From: Microthyrium microscopicum
Lineage: Eukaryota; Ascomycota; Dothideomycetes; Microthyriales; Microthyriaceae
Length of the DNA: 64,000 bases
Direction: 5' to 3'
Assembly: GCA_010405405.1 (NCBI GenBank)
Contig: MU004238.1
Span: 507,530-571,529 of the forward strand
A program made the position numbers and the translations under genes. Under the pieces are notes generated by a model, which ran no database searches, had not been told where the DNA came from, and saw only the letters and a program-made list of their open reading frames with translations. Numbering within the stretch: the stretch's first letter is position 1; the number at the start of each line of letters is the position of its first letter. This document shows positions 35,217 to 47,722 of the stretch, piece after piece.

Positions 35217-36783
35217 TTAAGTAGCACGCGACCTCTGAGATAATCCAGTCCCTCCTCCGCTATCTTGCCTATTAGTGTCCTCTTCCAACTCGATACGATC
35301 AAGAAATCCAGGATTAATGATTGGACTATGCAACTCCCCAATCGTCGACATACATGCCGCCGCCGGATCACCACTCGCCTGCAACTTGCCAGCCCAGTAC
35401 TCATTTCCTGGAAACGAATCGCCATCCCAAGCATAACTGACCACCAGCAACTGCTTCCTCTTATCACCGCTCAACTTCTTGGCTGGACTTCGCCCGCTGA
35501 AGATTCCATCAACGCCTTTTTTCGCACTCCTAAGCGTGATAATCCGCTTCTGGTCCACTGTTCTCTTGCCGGGTCCTTCGCCATCCCGGAGAATATGCGC
35601 GGACTCAACCGTGCCAATAGGCCCAAGATCTTCCTGGCCAATCGCCACCCCCCAAACTTCCAAAAACCACCTCATCTGGTTATGATGCATCGCCCAAACA
35701 CCAAGTCCAAAGCCAGCGACATGGACATACGCTGACGTCTTTGCTTTCTGGGCTCGCGAGCTGGCTTCCCAGAGCAACATGTCGACTGTAATCCTCATTC
35801 TTGCCTTATACATAACCTTATCGAACCAACCACCCTTGAAATCTCCATCCGCGGTGTCTCCTCCATCTACAGCATCTTCATCCACAGTGTCCTCACTTCT
35901 CTCTCTCTTCACACGCCCAAAGAACACTTGAAGTGATTTTACCAACTCCTCATTCATAACAACACTCTTCCCCTCCTCACCATCCTGATCCAGATCCTCA
36001 TCCAAAATAAGCAAAGAATCCATCCTATCCGCTCTCTCAAACCTCGCCCCAACCAAACCCACAATGATCCCCCGTTCTTCAAACGTCCCCTCTCTCCCTC
36101 TTTTCCCCTCATTATATCCTCGCCCCTTCATTAACAAGAAAAGTCTCCCCACTAACACCGATCAAACTACCAAGCATTATCTCATCATAGCTCAGATAGT
36201 CCTCCAAACTCAGCTTACTGTGCTTATTATACCGTTCCCTCATCGTGCCCACACGATCCCATTTCTCCGTCGCCTTTTTGATCACACTACCATCCCGTAG
36301 GACAGTATAATCCGTCGCGTTCATGAATACTAAGGGCCGTTTGGCTATCAGGCGGGATATTTGTTGTTGCCAGGTCCAAGCTTCTGTGTACAAGTCCTTT
36401 TCAATAGCACTGCCGTGTTCGCGTTTATGTGTGAGGAAGGCGTCGACGAGGGCGGGATAGCGGTGATGTACGATGATACGTGTACTTTCGGCATCATATT
36501 TGATTTGCGTGGGGGAGAAGTTGGAACGGAGTTGGTGCTGATTGGAAGGTTTTATGCAGAAGTCTTTAAGGCGGAGGAAGAATGGGTTGGAGGGTGGTTT
36601 GGGAACGGGTTTCTTTGCTGGGGAAGTCTTACAGTGGATTTCTGGGTAATTGATTTTTTGGGCGGTGGGCTTTTCTGGAATGACTTTTCGTGGAGATGTT
36701 TTGTTGGAGAGGACTGTTCGGATTGATGGTGTGCTGGTTGTGGCTTTTGGAGTGGGTCCTGATTTAGGAAACACACATCCCAT
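35217..36783 (-). CDS. DUF4804-like protein, split by an apparent one-base frameshift
   Basis: Two overlapping minus-strand frames (36783-36112 and 36158-35217) encode consecutive parts of one protein of about 520 aa. The first ends YLSYDEIMLGSLIGVSGETF, then LVNEGAR. The second resumes with YNEGKRGREGTFEERGIIVG. A single extra A at about 36117 separates them; no intron can explain one base. Conserved-looking blocks are LVGARFERADRMDS, RMRITVDMLLWEASSRAQKA, HVAGFGLGVWAMHHNQMRWF, SYAWDGDSFPGNEYWAG and STIGELHSPIINPGF, which I associate with the DUF4804 family (function unknown). The N-terminus MGCVFPKSG has Gly2 and Cys3, possible lipidation sites, though Pro6 is unfavourable for myristoylation. 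It is either a sequencing error or a very recent null allele, because everything else is intact. Confidence 0.72.
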
Positions 36784-37451
36784 TCTCCGCGACTAATCTG
36801 CTATATTGACATTTTCACATGATGCATTGTGGGTTTTTTCTGCTCAAACAAAATATACCAATCTGTTTGTTCCTTGTGTTAAGAGTTGACTAGACTGCTT
36901 AGGAAGTAGTGTATAAGATTAGCAAACAGGTTGATGAGCCATTGTCCTTGCAAATGAACGTGTAAAGTGTGTCTTGTGAATACTGATCGATCAAGTTAAT
37001 ATGGATGTACTTGAGAAGTGTTTGAACATGAGCTCTGGATACCTTCCTAGTAACCCACATGTGGCGGCTGACGAAGTGCTTGAGAGTTTGTCACACGTTC
37101 AACCAGCTAGTAGACCAGGGCATCACGAAGCAATTGCGGTAATTGCGAAACAGGATTCTTTTCATGGAATACAATTTGCTCAAGAATCAAAGTGTTTCGA
37201 GATTCAAGGAAAGACGTTGATACCACAACACCCTTGTATCATTAGCGGCGGGCCAACCCGCCGCTAAAGTCTCATCGTGCCTGCCTATCAGAGCCTAGTC
37301 TGGTAATCTAGTGTGATGACAAGGACTCAGGAGCCGAGTCCGTTTTTCGTCCCAAGTCTGCAAGTCGCAACTCTCTCATCCATCGGATCAACGATCTGGC
37401 AAAGCACACTTCAGGAAATATACAGTCTCTCGTAATCTTACAGCAGCAGTC
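36784..37451. promoter_or_regulatory. Divergent intergenic region
   Basis: Upstream of both the DUF4804-like gene and the surface-protein gene. An ATG-started 88-codon frame at 37001-37267 lacks any recognisable feature and is not called. Confidence 0.4.
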
Positions 37452-38199
37452 ATGAGCAGCCAGAACCTCTCCTCTCCGGATTCATACCCAGTCTTTCCCA
37501 ACGGCCCCTATGTCTGGAAATTCTACGTCCCCTTATCCCAGGACTCTGGTATCACTCATCTTGACACAGATCTGTTCAACCGCTGCTATCTTCCTGCAAA
37601 TTCGCTATCCTACGTTGATGTATCAAAACGTGCTGGAACCCAGAATCCCAACTACCAGATTAATGAGCAACCCTGTAAGCGGCAGGCGGCAATCAACTCC
37701 AACTGTTATTTGACATGGAATGGATCTTTAGCTAGTATAGATTATCAGACTGATGTGAAAACACAACAATCTTGTTTCTGTCAGAAGTACCCTTTCTTTG
37801 ACGCGGTATCTGGCTGTCAGTCTTGCTTTGAGGAGCATGGAGGCATTGAAGGTACATTGAGTTGATTACGCCACAAGAGCCGATACTAAACATCGTCTAG
37901 GATATCACTGGTTTCCCTCTAGCTATATCAATGCTGCTTCTGCTACATATTGTAGCGCGAGCTCGATATCTACAGGTTTCTATCCTTTCATTAGTTCCTG
38001 GTCTGCAACTGCAAAACCTAGTGTTCCCACAAGCACCGCAGTGGATGTTCTTGGTACTTCTACGGCTGCTAGCTTGTACTATACCGCCACTTCTCAGCCA
38101 AGTGCTGGATTTTCCAAGTCCGGAGCCTGCCTAAGTCGGAAGATATCGAAAATGAGCTTGCTTGTCTGTATGCTGGTGACTTCAATCCTGGTTCGATAG
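37452..38199 (+). CDS. Cysteine-rich surface protein with GPI-type C-terminus
   Basis: Exons 37452-37851 and 37901-38199 encode 232 aa; the intron 37852-37900 splits a Gly codon and removes an early stop. Cysteines cluster in FNRCYLPANSL, EQPCKRQAAINSNCYLTWNG and SCFCQKYPFFDAVSGCQSCF, followed by EEHGGIEGYHWFPSSYINAA. This layout recalls a fungal extracellular-protein family in which a Cys-rich head precedes a Ser/Thr-rich stalk. The last 15 residues (MSLLVCMLVTSILVR) are hydrophobic after a Ser/Thr-rich segment, like a GPI-attachment signal. No clear N-terminal signal peptide is encoded from the chosen ATG, so a short 5' exon may be missing. Function unknown. Its 3' end lies close to the facing pseudogene. 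Confidence 0.65.
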
Positions 38200-38239
38200 A
38201 CGCGCTGTTGAGTCATGCATCCTTTTCTTTGCCTCAGCT

Positions 38240-39122
38240 ACCACTCTACGAATCGTCTGGAGCCGCTTTGATTATTGTTCCACTGCCCAACAGTGACAAA
38301 ATTCACCTGAGCGCTGCGCTCACCCTCAAAACATATCTTGACCTCTTAAATTCGCGCGGTTTCTGGTACAGATACCTGGTCATGGCGCGAGCCTGACCAT
38401 AGAGACTGGATAGTAATTCGCGCAATCGTGCGACAGGAACTGGAGAATTACCGCCAATTCCGCTCGATTGCAGACTTTGCAGAACACGCATACCAGACCG
38501 CACATGCCCAATCGCTTGAGCCAAATGACGCTAAAGACAAGCAAAAGTAGCGAAGAGGATTGCGGCAGTCAGAACGCAGCACATCGATTCAACATCCCCC
38601 TCTTTACTTCCAAGTCCAGAGATGTGGCAAATCGATTGATTACACTGCTCTATCGCAAACCGCATATTCTCGTCGTCTTCAGATAGATGACTACCCTCTT
38701 GCCCCTCAAACTGCTGGTACGCAGCGCCAAGCGCAACAACAAGATGTCGAACCGACCGATGTGCAGTTGCGACTTGCAGCACTTGTCATGACCAGAATGG
38801 CCCATTGAAGTAACCGCCTAGGGGCTCTCCGGTTTGAGAAAGGAAGAAGTCGAAACTGCGCCTTTCTTGGTCTGATCCTAGCCATACGGACATGCCATGT
38901 TAGACATGTTGGGATGGTGTTGGTGGGGATGGCGATTTGTAGCCAGAGCAGGTTCGTCCTGTTGAAGTACATCTTCTACATTGGGGTTTTGCTTCATCAC
39001 ATTTGACTTTTCGAATTTTGGCGGTGTTTGTAAGCGTGGAGTTATGAAGTGAAGATTGCCACGTCTCACTTGCAGGTCAGGCAACCGGTTTTAATTTCTG
39101 GTAGAAATGCGGTTCGAAGCAT
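38240..39122 (-). pseudogene. Zn(II)2Cys6 transcription factor inactivated by RIP-like mutations
   Basis: ATG 39122 opens MLRTAFLPEIKTGCLTCK. A normal donor (GTGAGA at 39069) follows and the cluster resumes at 39017 as IRKVKCDEAKPQCRRCTSTG, then RTC. Together these give a perfect C-x2-C-x6-C-x6-C-x2-C-x6-C zinc cluster. The expected AG acceptor reads AA (39019-39018). The frame then meets TAA at 38902-38900, TGA at 38788-38786 and TAG at 38533-38531. Each is one C-to-T change from a Gln or Arg codon. Between stops the regulatory domain is clear: RRSFDFFLSQTGEPLGGYFN, VLQVATAHRSVRHLVVALGA, ENMRFAIEQCNQSICHISGL and AQAIGHVRSGMRVLQSL. No indels were seen. The left end is approximate. Confidence 0.82.
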
Positions 39123-39551
39123 TTCAGGGGAAATGCTTCAACATTTCTTTGACATGTTGATCATCACTTATCAGAAATGATGCATGGCTTCCCTTTGTCT
39201 CTAGTGACTCGGGCGAACTTCTTTGAGCAAGAGAGTGGCCTCGGTCTCATGGAGCCAACCCGCAGCGTCGTCCTCGTCGACGAAATAGTCGCTATCTCAT
39301 GAGTTACTGCAGCATAAGTGCGCAGAAGATGACCAAAACATGTAATTTTGGTGAAACTGGAACATGAGAATTCAGAGAAGTAAGAACATACGGAGCATTA
39401 TGATACTGACTTGTTCAGTCGGCTAGCGTCGGTGATATATCCGAACCTGTTACAGATAAGGGTACCTTTGCGGTGCAGAGTGGCGTGGACGGCTTCTTAT
39501 CAATCATACTACCTGTTAGGCCTGTCTTTGTTCGGGAGGTGCAGCCAAACA
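39123..39551. promoter_or_regulatory. Divergent intergenic region
   Basis: 429 bp between the dead Zn2Cys6 gene and the M20 amidohydrolase start. The upstream frame from 39411 begins with TTG and is not used. Confidence 0.4.
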
Positions 39552-41181
39552 ATGGCGATACCTTGGACTCGTCGTCTCTCAATCATACATAACACTCCGC
39601 TACCCAGGGCTCAAATAGCACGTAGGTTTAGCTCTACCAGTAGCCAATACCAAAAGCTACGAGTAAACCCAGCAAGATTGCTCTCAGACCTTCACCATAC
39701 TTGTGAGAAATTCCCACGCAAAAGCGGCGCGGTCGATGAAGACTCCAAATATGGGTCTTTATATTGACTTATTTAGGTCAATGGGGAACGGGTGCGCGAT
39801 GGGGAACGTAAGTTCTCAAATATGCTATTGAGAATGCCATCGTTGCTGACTTTCTCTACACAGAGCACCCACCGAAACTGGGATGAGTCGTCTTGCATTA
39901 TCAGATGCGGATAGAAAAGCTCGAGACTGGTTTGTTGAGACCACAAAAAGCCTTGGCTGTACCATCACTATCGATGAAATGGGGAGCATTTTTGCTGTCA
40001 GACCTGGTCGGAAGACAGGTGCTGCAACTTTTGCCGGCTCTCATCTTGACACTCAGCCATCTGGTGGGAGATATGATGGCATTCTTGGTGTCTTGGCCGG
40101 AGTAGAAATGCTCAAGGTAAGATTAATTGAACATGGCTCGAATGACATGTCCTGCATATATCGGAAGCATCACACTGACACATGGCAGGTCCTTAATGAA
40201 AACAAGGTAGAAACTGAATATCCAGTAGGCGTCATAAATTGGACTAAGTACTCGCAAATTCCTCAGCTTATATTCAAAACACTTATTGTCCATAGCGAAG
40301 AAGGAGCTCGATTTCCAATATCAATGGTAGCAAGTGGTGTCTGGGCTGACAAAACGCCTCTCCAAACCGCCCATAACCTCATGGAAATAGGCGGCAAAGC
40401 GACCCAAAAGTCCGAGCTACAGCGTATAGGTTATCTAGGCAGTACACCTGCGAGCCACAAGTCGATGCCTATAGCTGCGCATTTTGAGCTCCATATCGAG
40501 CAAGGCCCCATACTGGAACAGGAACGGCGCAAAATAGGAGTCGTTCTTGGAGCCCAATCCTATCGGTGGTATACCGTTGAAGTTACCGGCCGAGATTGCC
40601 ATACTGGCACAACACCTTTGGCTGCGAGGGCGGACGCGATGTTGGCTGCGAGCAAGATGATAGTTGAGTCGAATCGCATTGCGTCAAGCCTATCTGGTCT
40701 GGCATCTACTGGTGTGTTGACACTTACCCCTGGTAGTGTCAACACTGTTCCGGGGACTGTACGCTTTAGCCTTGATATACGGGCTCGGCAAGATGATATC
40801 GTGGACGCTATTGAGGCAGAGGTGAAGGCCAGTTTTGTTCAATTGGCACAGCCTTGTTCGGTGGAAATCCAACGAGATTTCACATCTCCGGCCATTGAAT
40901 TTGACAAGAATTGCATTTCATGTATTCATGAAGCAGCTCAAAGTTTATTTACGACCCGAACAGAGGAGTTGACAAAGGAAATGGTCAGCGGCGCTGGTCA
41001 CGATTCAGTCAATACGAATTACATCTGCCCAACTGCGATGATATTCATTCCTTGTAAGGAAGGAGTTTCTCACAACCCTAGAGAGTATTCGGAGCCAGAA
41101 GACTGTGCTATAGGCGCTGATGTTCTCTTGAACAGCATACTAAACTATGACAAGTTAAGAGCTTCGAAAGCAAGTTCTTGA
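39552..41181 (+). CDS. M20-family Zn amidohydrolase (N-carbamoyl-amino acid hydrolase / ureidopropionase-like)
   Basis: Likely hydrolyses N-carbamoyl amino acids or related ureides, releasing CO2, ammonia and the amino acid. Five exons: 39552-39702, 39777-39807, 39864-40116, 40189-40247 and 40296-41181, 459 aa. Splicing restores TCQWGTGARWGTAPTETGMS and NWTNEEGARFPISMVASGVW, both hallmarks of the family. Metal ligands lie in AGSHLDTQPSGGRYDG, in the Glu of NEEGARF, in HFELHIEQGPILE and in SGAGHDSVNT. The dimerisation domain holds YTVEVTGRDCHTGTTPLAAR. The N-terminus (MAIPWTRRLSIIHNT, then IARRFSST) is Arg-rich without acids, suggesting mitochondrial import. The intron 40117-40188 is 72 nt with no stop, so retaining it would add 24 residues in frame. 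Confidence 0.9.
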
Positions 41182-41601
41182 AGCAAATCATTTTGTACGT
41201 ATAAGCACAGTTCATGTAATCTCACGAGCTCTAGTTCGCTATACCACCTGCATCAGTACTTTACTCAAAAATATGGTGGCATGTCTAAAGCAATCTATAT
41301 CCAATAATCAAGCCACGACCAACCCTATAAGAGGTACTACTTGCGAATTTTGCTCATTTACCACACTTTACCGTGAGCAAGTTGACCAATCATTTATTGC
41401 TACAGTCTGCACGGTCAGATCTTTGCGCTAAAAGACATGTTCTATAGGACAACCACGGAAATGGAACTACTGTTACTTTTCGTATATATTTAGATGGCAA
41501 TTTGTCCAGTAGCAGTTTAGCTAAGGCTGCATATATACAATTGCTCTTCCCAATTGAAGGGATACTTGGATATTCACCCACTCCAGTCGTTCGTCAACAG
41601 A
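41182..41601. promoter_or_regulatory. Intergenic, presumed promoter of the first carboxylesterase gene
   Basis: 420 bp between two plus-strand genes. No additional gene seen. Confidence 0.4.
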
Positions 41602-43472
<1,871 letters not shown>

Positions 43473-43811
43473 TTATTATAGAACTGTACACCAATTGAGG
43501 TGGAATGATACTCTCGAATAGGCTGTTATCGACTAACTTCATACTCACATGTAGATTATGTCTACCTGCCGTTCGCATATCCCGAGGCTGAATAGAAACC
43601 AAGGAGGCTGTGCAACTGAGTCACCAGCAATCGGTATACAGGACACTGCAACATCAGTCTTACTCATGATCTCTTCTATTATGCTAACAACTTCAAATTC
43701 GGAGATTCTATTCAGATTCCATCAACATCGAGGTGTTCTACTCACCTGAAATTGCGTCTCAGCTACTCCCGATTCAATTCCTTCCATCTATATGCAACCA
43801 AACTACACACT

Positions 43812-44849
43812 ATGTCTCAATTATCCTTCTTATCGCTGCCACCAGAGTTGCGGCTGTGCATTGAGCTTCTCGCGCTTCCAGATTCGGTCATGGTAACAGA
43901 TGCAGCCTGTCCTACGCCTGCTGCTTATAAGCTACTTCATAGCAACCGCATCATACGACAAGACATGCAATGGGTGCTGGAAAGGTACTCGCCACGCTAT
44001 CGTTTCAAAGACCCAGCCCAGCTATTTCAATTCATAAAGTCAATCGACGAAGCCCATGTCAACCGCCAAAAGCGTACAGTTGAGCACATAAGTTTTGATA
44101 TCTTCCACGACGCCAACGTTCCTACTATGCATTGGACTTGTTACTGTCAAGGACGAGAAATGCATACACACGATGAGCTAATCGAAGCATGGGCAGAGAC
44201 TATACCGAGTCTTCCTGGAAGTTTGAAATCTGTTCTCTTGGATATCACACCTGCGCCGGGGTGGATGCGAAAAGATCGCGCTTCATGGGTGCCAGGCTTC
44301 ATTGATGAACGTCTAATTGCCAGGAAATTCGTATCAGAACACGAAACTGTTATCCTGCAGCTTATTCAAAAGATACACAAGCGTTTTGGTGAGGATGTCA
44401 ATGTGCTACTTGGAGGACAATTGAGCCAGAAGAGTCGCCCCAGTCTCGACAACATCCTAACTCAGAGTGCTACTGCTGGGATACCCGTTACCTTTGTAGG
44501 AGACATTTTTCCTAACCCTAGAGATCTCCCTCCACTTTCTCCAGAGGTCTGGAATGCCATGCCGAAGAGAAGAGGCCAGGAACAGGCTTGGAGACAAAAG
44601 ACAAAGAGGCTTTTGAATAGCATCAGATATCATGACGAGCACGATACAATTGCTTTGCTTGAGAACATCGCCCACTTCGCGAACGATGAAGATACGAACC
44701 GATTACACCTTTCTAAGCTTGATAGCAAGCAACGAGCTTTGGTCCACAATATGGCAAAGGACATGGAATTCAGTACGAAATCTACCGGAGACGAGCCAGA
44801 TCGCGTATTGACAATTGAAAAGATTGATGATGTTAATATCAAATTCTAG
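43812..44849 (+). CDS. R3H-domain protein with F-box-like N-terminus
   Basis: Intronless, 345 aa from ATG 43812 (the frame above it starts with TTG). It begins MSQLSFLSLPPELRLCIELL, which matches the LPPELR start typical of fungal F-box-like domains, although the rest of a canonical F-box is weak. A central region of alpha/beta character contains ISFDIFHDANVPTMHW and SLKSVLLDITPAPGW. The C-terminus contains DSKQRALVHNMAKDMEFSTK, then STGDEPDRVLTIEK. This fits an R3H nucleic-acid-binding motif (R-x3-H spacing) with the usual trailing beta strand. Likely role: nucleic-acid binding, with substrate recognition possible. Only the R3H call is well supported. Confidence 0.7.
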   Translation: MSQLSFLSLPPELRLCIELLALPDSVMVTDAACPTPAAYKLLHSNRIIRQDMQWVLERYSPRYRFKDPAQLFQFIKSIDEAHVNRQKRTVEHISFDIFHDANVPTMHWTCYCQGREMHTHDELIEAWAETIPSLPGSLKSVLLDITPAPGWMRKDRASWVPGFIDERLIARKFVSEHETVILQLIQKIHKRFGEDVNVLLGGQLSQKSRPSLDNILTQSATAGIPVTFVGDIFPNPRDLPPLSPEVWNAMPKRRGQEQAWRQKTKRLLNSIRYHDEHDTIALLENIAHFANDEDTNRLHLSKLDSKQRALVHNMAKDMEFSTKSTGDEPDRVLTIEKIDDVNIKF

Positions 44850-45037
44850 TATGGAGAACCATATCGAGAATGAGTTTGAATGAACAATTAGTATGGTTCT
44901 ATATTGTACTATAAGCGGCTGCTACTCGAAATGTGAGTAATAAATACAGGACAGCCGTTTAGACCGACATGCTTGGTGGATATCACACTCGCGCCATACC
45001 TGTAAGTATCATGTCAAGGGAGGTCCTAGTCGGCGCT

Positions 45038-46739
45038 TCATTTCTGCTCTACTGAGTAGTCGTAGAAATGGCTCGGCATGACATCCTCCATAAGCTCGTC
45101 TGTAAACTTGAGATCTTCTTCCACTGGCACGGTGTCTTTGATCTTCCAAATCATGACTGGAAGAGCTATCAACAGACTTCCAGCAAGGAGAGCCCAGCAT
45201 GCGACGAAAATGCTCATATAGGGTGCACCAAGCCCATCAGCTCGCCATATAATAGCAGCTCCTGCAGATTGGATGCCCTTGTAGAAGCCGGCGAAGTTGG
45301 CAAGTTTTCTACCATTGTTGGTGATGGCACCCATGAACCTGGTTTGAATAAGCGACCTATCCGTGAGGAAACGTGTTTAAAGTATTTACCAGTACACTGT
45401 CACTTGCCAAGCGGCATCATAGAAGCCATATGCCATGTAAAGGAACATCGGCCCAGTGTAACCAGCTGAATTCCAATCATAGCCAGGTTCTTTAGTTTCA
45501 CGGGTGAAACTGCGTTGAAAAACATATCCTCCGCCCCAGATGGCGAATGTGAGTGCGAACATAGCGATCCAAGCTGCCTTTGCTCTTGTAGTCCGCCTGA
45601 TGTTGGATAGGTCCAGTGCGAAGCCAAAGATAAGAGCGCCGATCATTTGGGCAAGCCAGTAAAGTGTGCTGTTCAGAGCTCGCGTGCGAGGATCAAACCG
45701 ATCGAAGTTGAAGTCGTTATAATGATAAGTGTAAAAGAAGTTCGAGGCGAAGAACATAGGGAATAGGAATATGATATAAGGATCGGTTGCAAGAGTTTGC
45801 CAGAGACCTAAAAGTTCTGACTTCCAGGTTGGTTGCCTCATGAGAATAACTCTAGACCCATCACGACGAACAATGTGCTTAGAGTCAAGGAATGTCCACG
45901 ATAGACAGGCTCCAGAGAAGGTCAATAGTAAGAAGGCAACATATGTCCCATCACTCACTCCTTTCCCAGCACTGTTGTTCTTAGAGTTTAGTCCAAGCTC
46001 GACCTGATTGACACCCAAGTTAGCGATATTGCCATGATGACTGAATAACTTTGTCCTACCAGACTGCCGACGACTCCGCCGAGATTGAAAATGGTCCAGA
46101 ACCAGGCAAGGAACCGGCCTTTCAGATGCTCTTGTGGATATGACATTATGATTGCTCCTTGCGCAGCCCATAGAACACCGGCACAGCAACCAAGCAACAC
46201 ACTAGCGAATTTAACGTATCCCAGGTTCTGGGTTTTGCTATAACAGAATATTGAACTTATGAATATACTGTATCCAATACTGCCAAAGCATATTGTCAGC
46301 CTGATGCCGAGAGCATTGATAGCTGCTCCAGCGAAGAAAGCGACAACGGCTAGCGCTGCATAGGTGGCACAAAATGCGATAGTACTAGCATAATCATCAT
46401 TAAGTCCAGCACCTCCAAATACGCTGAGAGCATTGAACATCCCTATGGTTGATCAACAATGTGGTGGGCAGCGGTTTGTTGCTAAGCCTTACCTGGGCAT
46501 AAGAAGCATACGAACGACACCAACAGCAATTGAGCCTCTGGTGATGCGTAGTAGGGAAGACTGACTGGTCCAATTTTGGTTCTCTTGTATCTCCATCCGG
46601 TGGGAATCTGCACATCGCCTCCTGTTTCAAAGTGCTGAGCTGCTGGTTGCTGATAGTCCCCGCGCGACATACCCATTCTTGAGTCTGCCAATGTTGGTCT
46701 TTTGTCACTCCCGGTATAGGGATGGTCATATTGCTCCAT
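45038..46739 (-). CDS. UNC93-like major-facilitator membrane protein
   Basis: Polytopic MFS-fold protein of the UNC93/DUF895 family; transport substrate unknown. Exons 46493-46739, 46060-46442, 45390-46003 and 45038-45338 give 514 aa. A soluble N-terminus of about 60 residues (MEQYDHPYTGSDKRPTLADS) precedes about 11-12 hydrophobic helices. The first joins across intron 1 as LVSFVCFLCPGMFNALSVFG, and the GLN motif that follows (GGAGLNDDYAS) is characteristic. Other markers are GAAINALGIRLTICFGSIGY, GVLWAAQGAIIMSYPQE and YFYDAAWQ-type sequence near YGFYDAAWQVTVYWFMGAIT. The tail is acidic (EEDLKFTDELMEDVM). An earlier in-frame ATG at 46862 would add 41 residues of UTR-like sequence and is less likely. 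Divergent from the ankyrin gene. Confidence 0.92.
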
Positions 46740-47722
46740 GTTTCCAGTTAAAAAATTGCCACTACTGGAGAATATGCTAAGCGGGATGCAAAGGTCCAAA
46801 GTGAGGAAGGTAAAAGTAACCGTGTAAGACCTCAGCATACGCAATTGATCGAGAACCATCATCTTTAAGCTAGAGAATCACAAACAACTATAAAAAGGAC
46901 AGAAGCATAGGTATTGATGCAAGCCATCGGTTCGGTCTCAAACTGGGCGCAGCAGCGAATCACATCCAGCCAGATCATACTTCTTCATAACTTCAGCCTT
47001 TCGACGAGCTTAGAATATCTTTCTGCTGATAATCAATTCCTGGCCTTTGTTCCGGCGAGATGGTATGAGCATGTCTATAGCTATGGATCTTACATGGCAT
47101 GGCGAGAATTCATAAGATAGTATCTGGCTTGTTGCAAATCATGTTTCTTCAATGAGGCGCTTTACTACGCCGCCGGAAATGGACACAACTGCATGCCGAC
47201 ATATTGATAACGCTGCAGAAAAGATGCTTTGACAATGCACAATCCTGGCTTAAGTATTGGGCAGTATCGATAAAGGCGAGAAATGAACCACTAGGCATGC
47301 ATCTTAATCGAATGCATCACGTCCAACAACGCCTGGATGAAGCGACCTATCAAAACTCAACTCGTTCATACTGATGTTGGATGATCGCCAAACCTATGAT
47401 GTTAGATATCGAAAAAATCCATCCAAATAGATCATCATTTGTCGTTCAAGTGAACGACCGATCCCTTGAATGAGGCTTTGCTTCCAGTGTCCCAATCGCA
47501 CGACGTATGTGCGCCACATGAACTTACTGTGCCGCTGAAATAGTTAGCAAGTATGCAAGAAAGATTTGCAGGTTAGTCAATATGGAGGGGTTTCAGCCTA
47601 GCCATCTCATTTCTCTCCTCTCAGAAAGTATTGGTAACACTAACGCGCATCAACATGGGTTGCGATTCTGATCTACGTTGACTGACAAGCTTGATCAGGA
47701 ACTCAATCTCACCAAAACCACA
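46740..47722. promoter_or_regulatory. Divergent intergenic region
   Basis: About 980 bp between the transporter and ankyrin genes. The codons ahead of 47723 lack an ATG in the same frame. No gene seen. Confidence 0.4.

Noticed and set aside
37001-37267. 88-codon plus-strand frame with ATG
   Set aside because: No domain, no recognisable splice partner, and it lies in the divergent promoter between two better supported genes.
46740-46862. Alternative start of the UNC93-like gene at 46862
   Set aside because: Adds 41 residues of unconserved, UTR-like sequence before the MEQYD start; kept only as a possibility.
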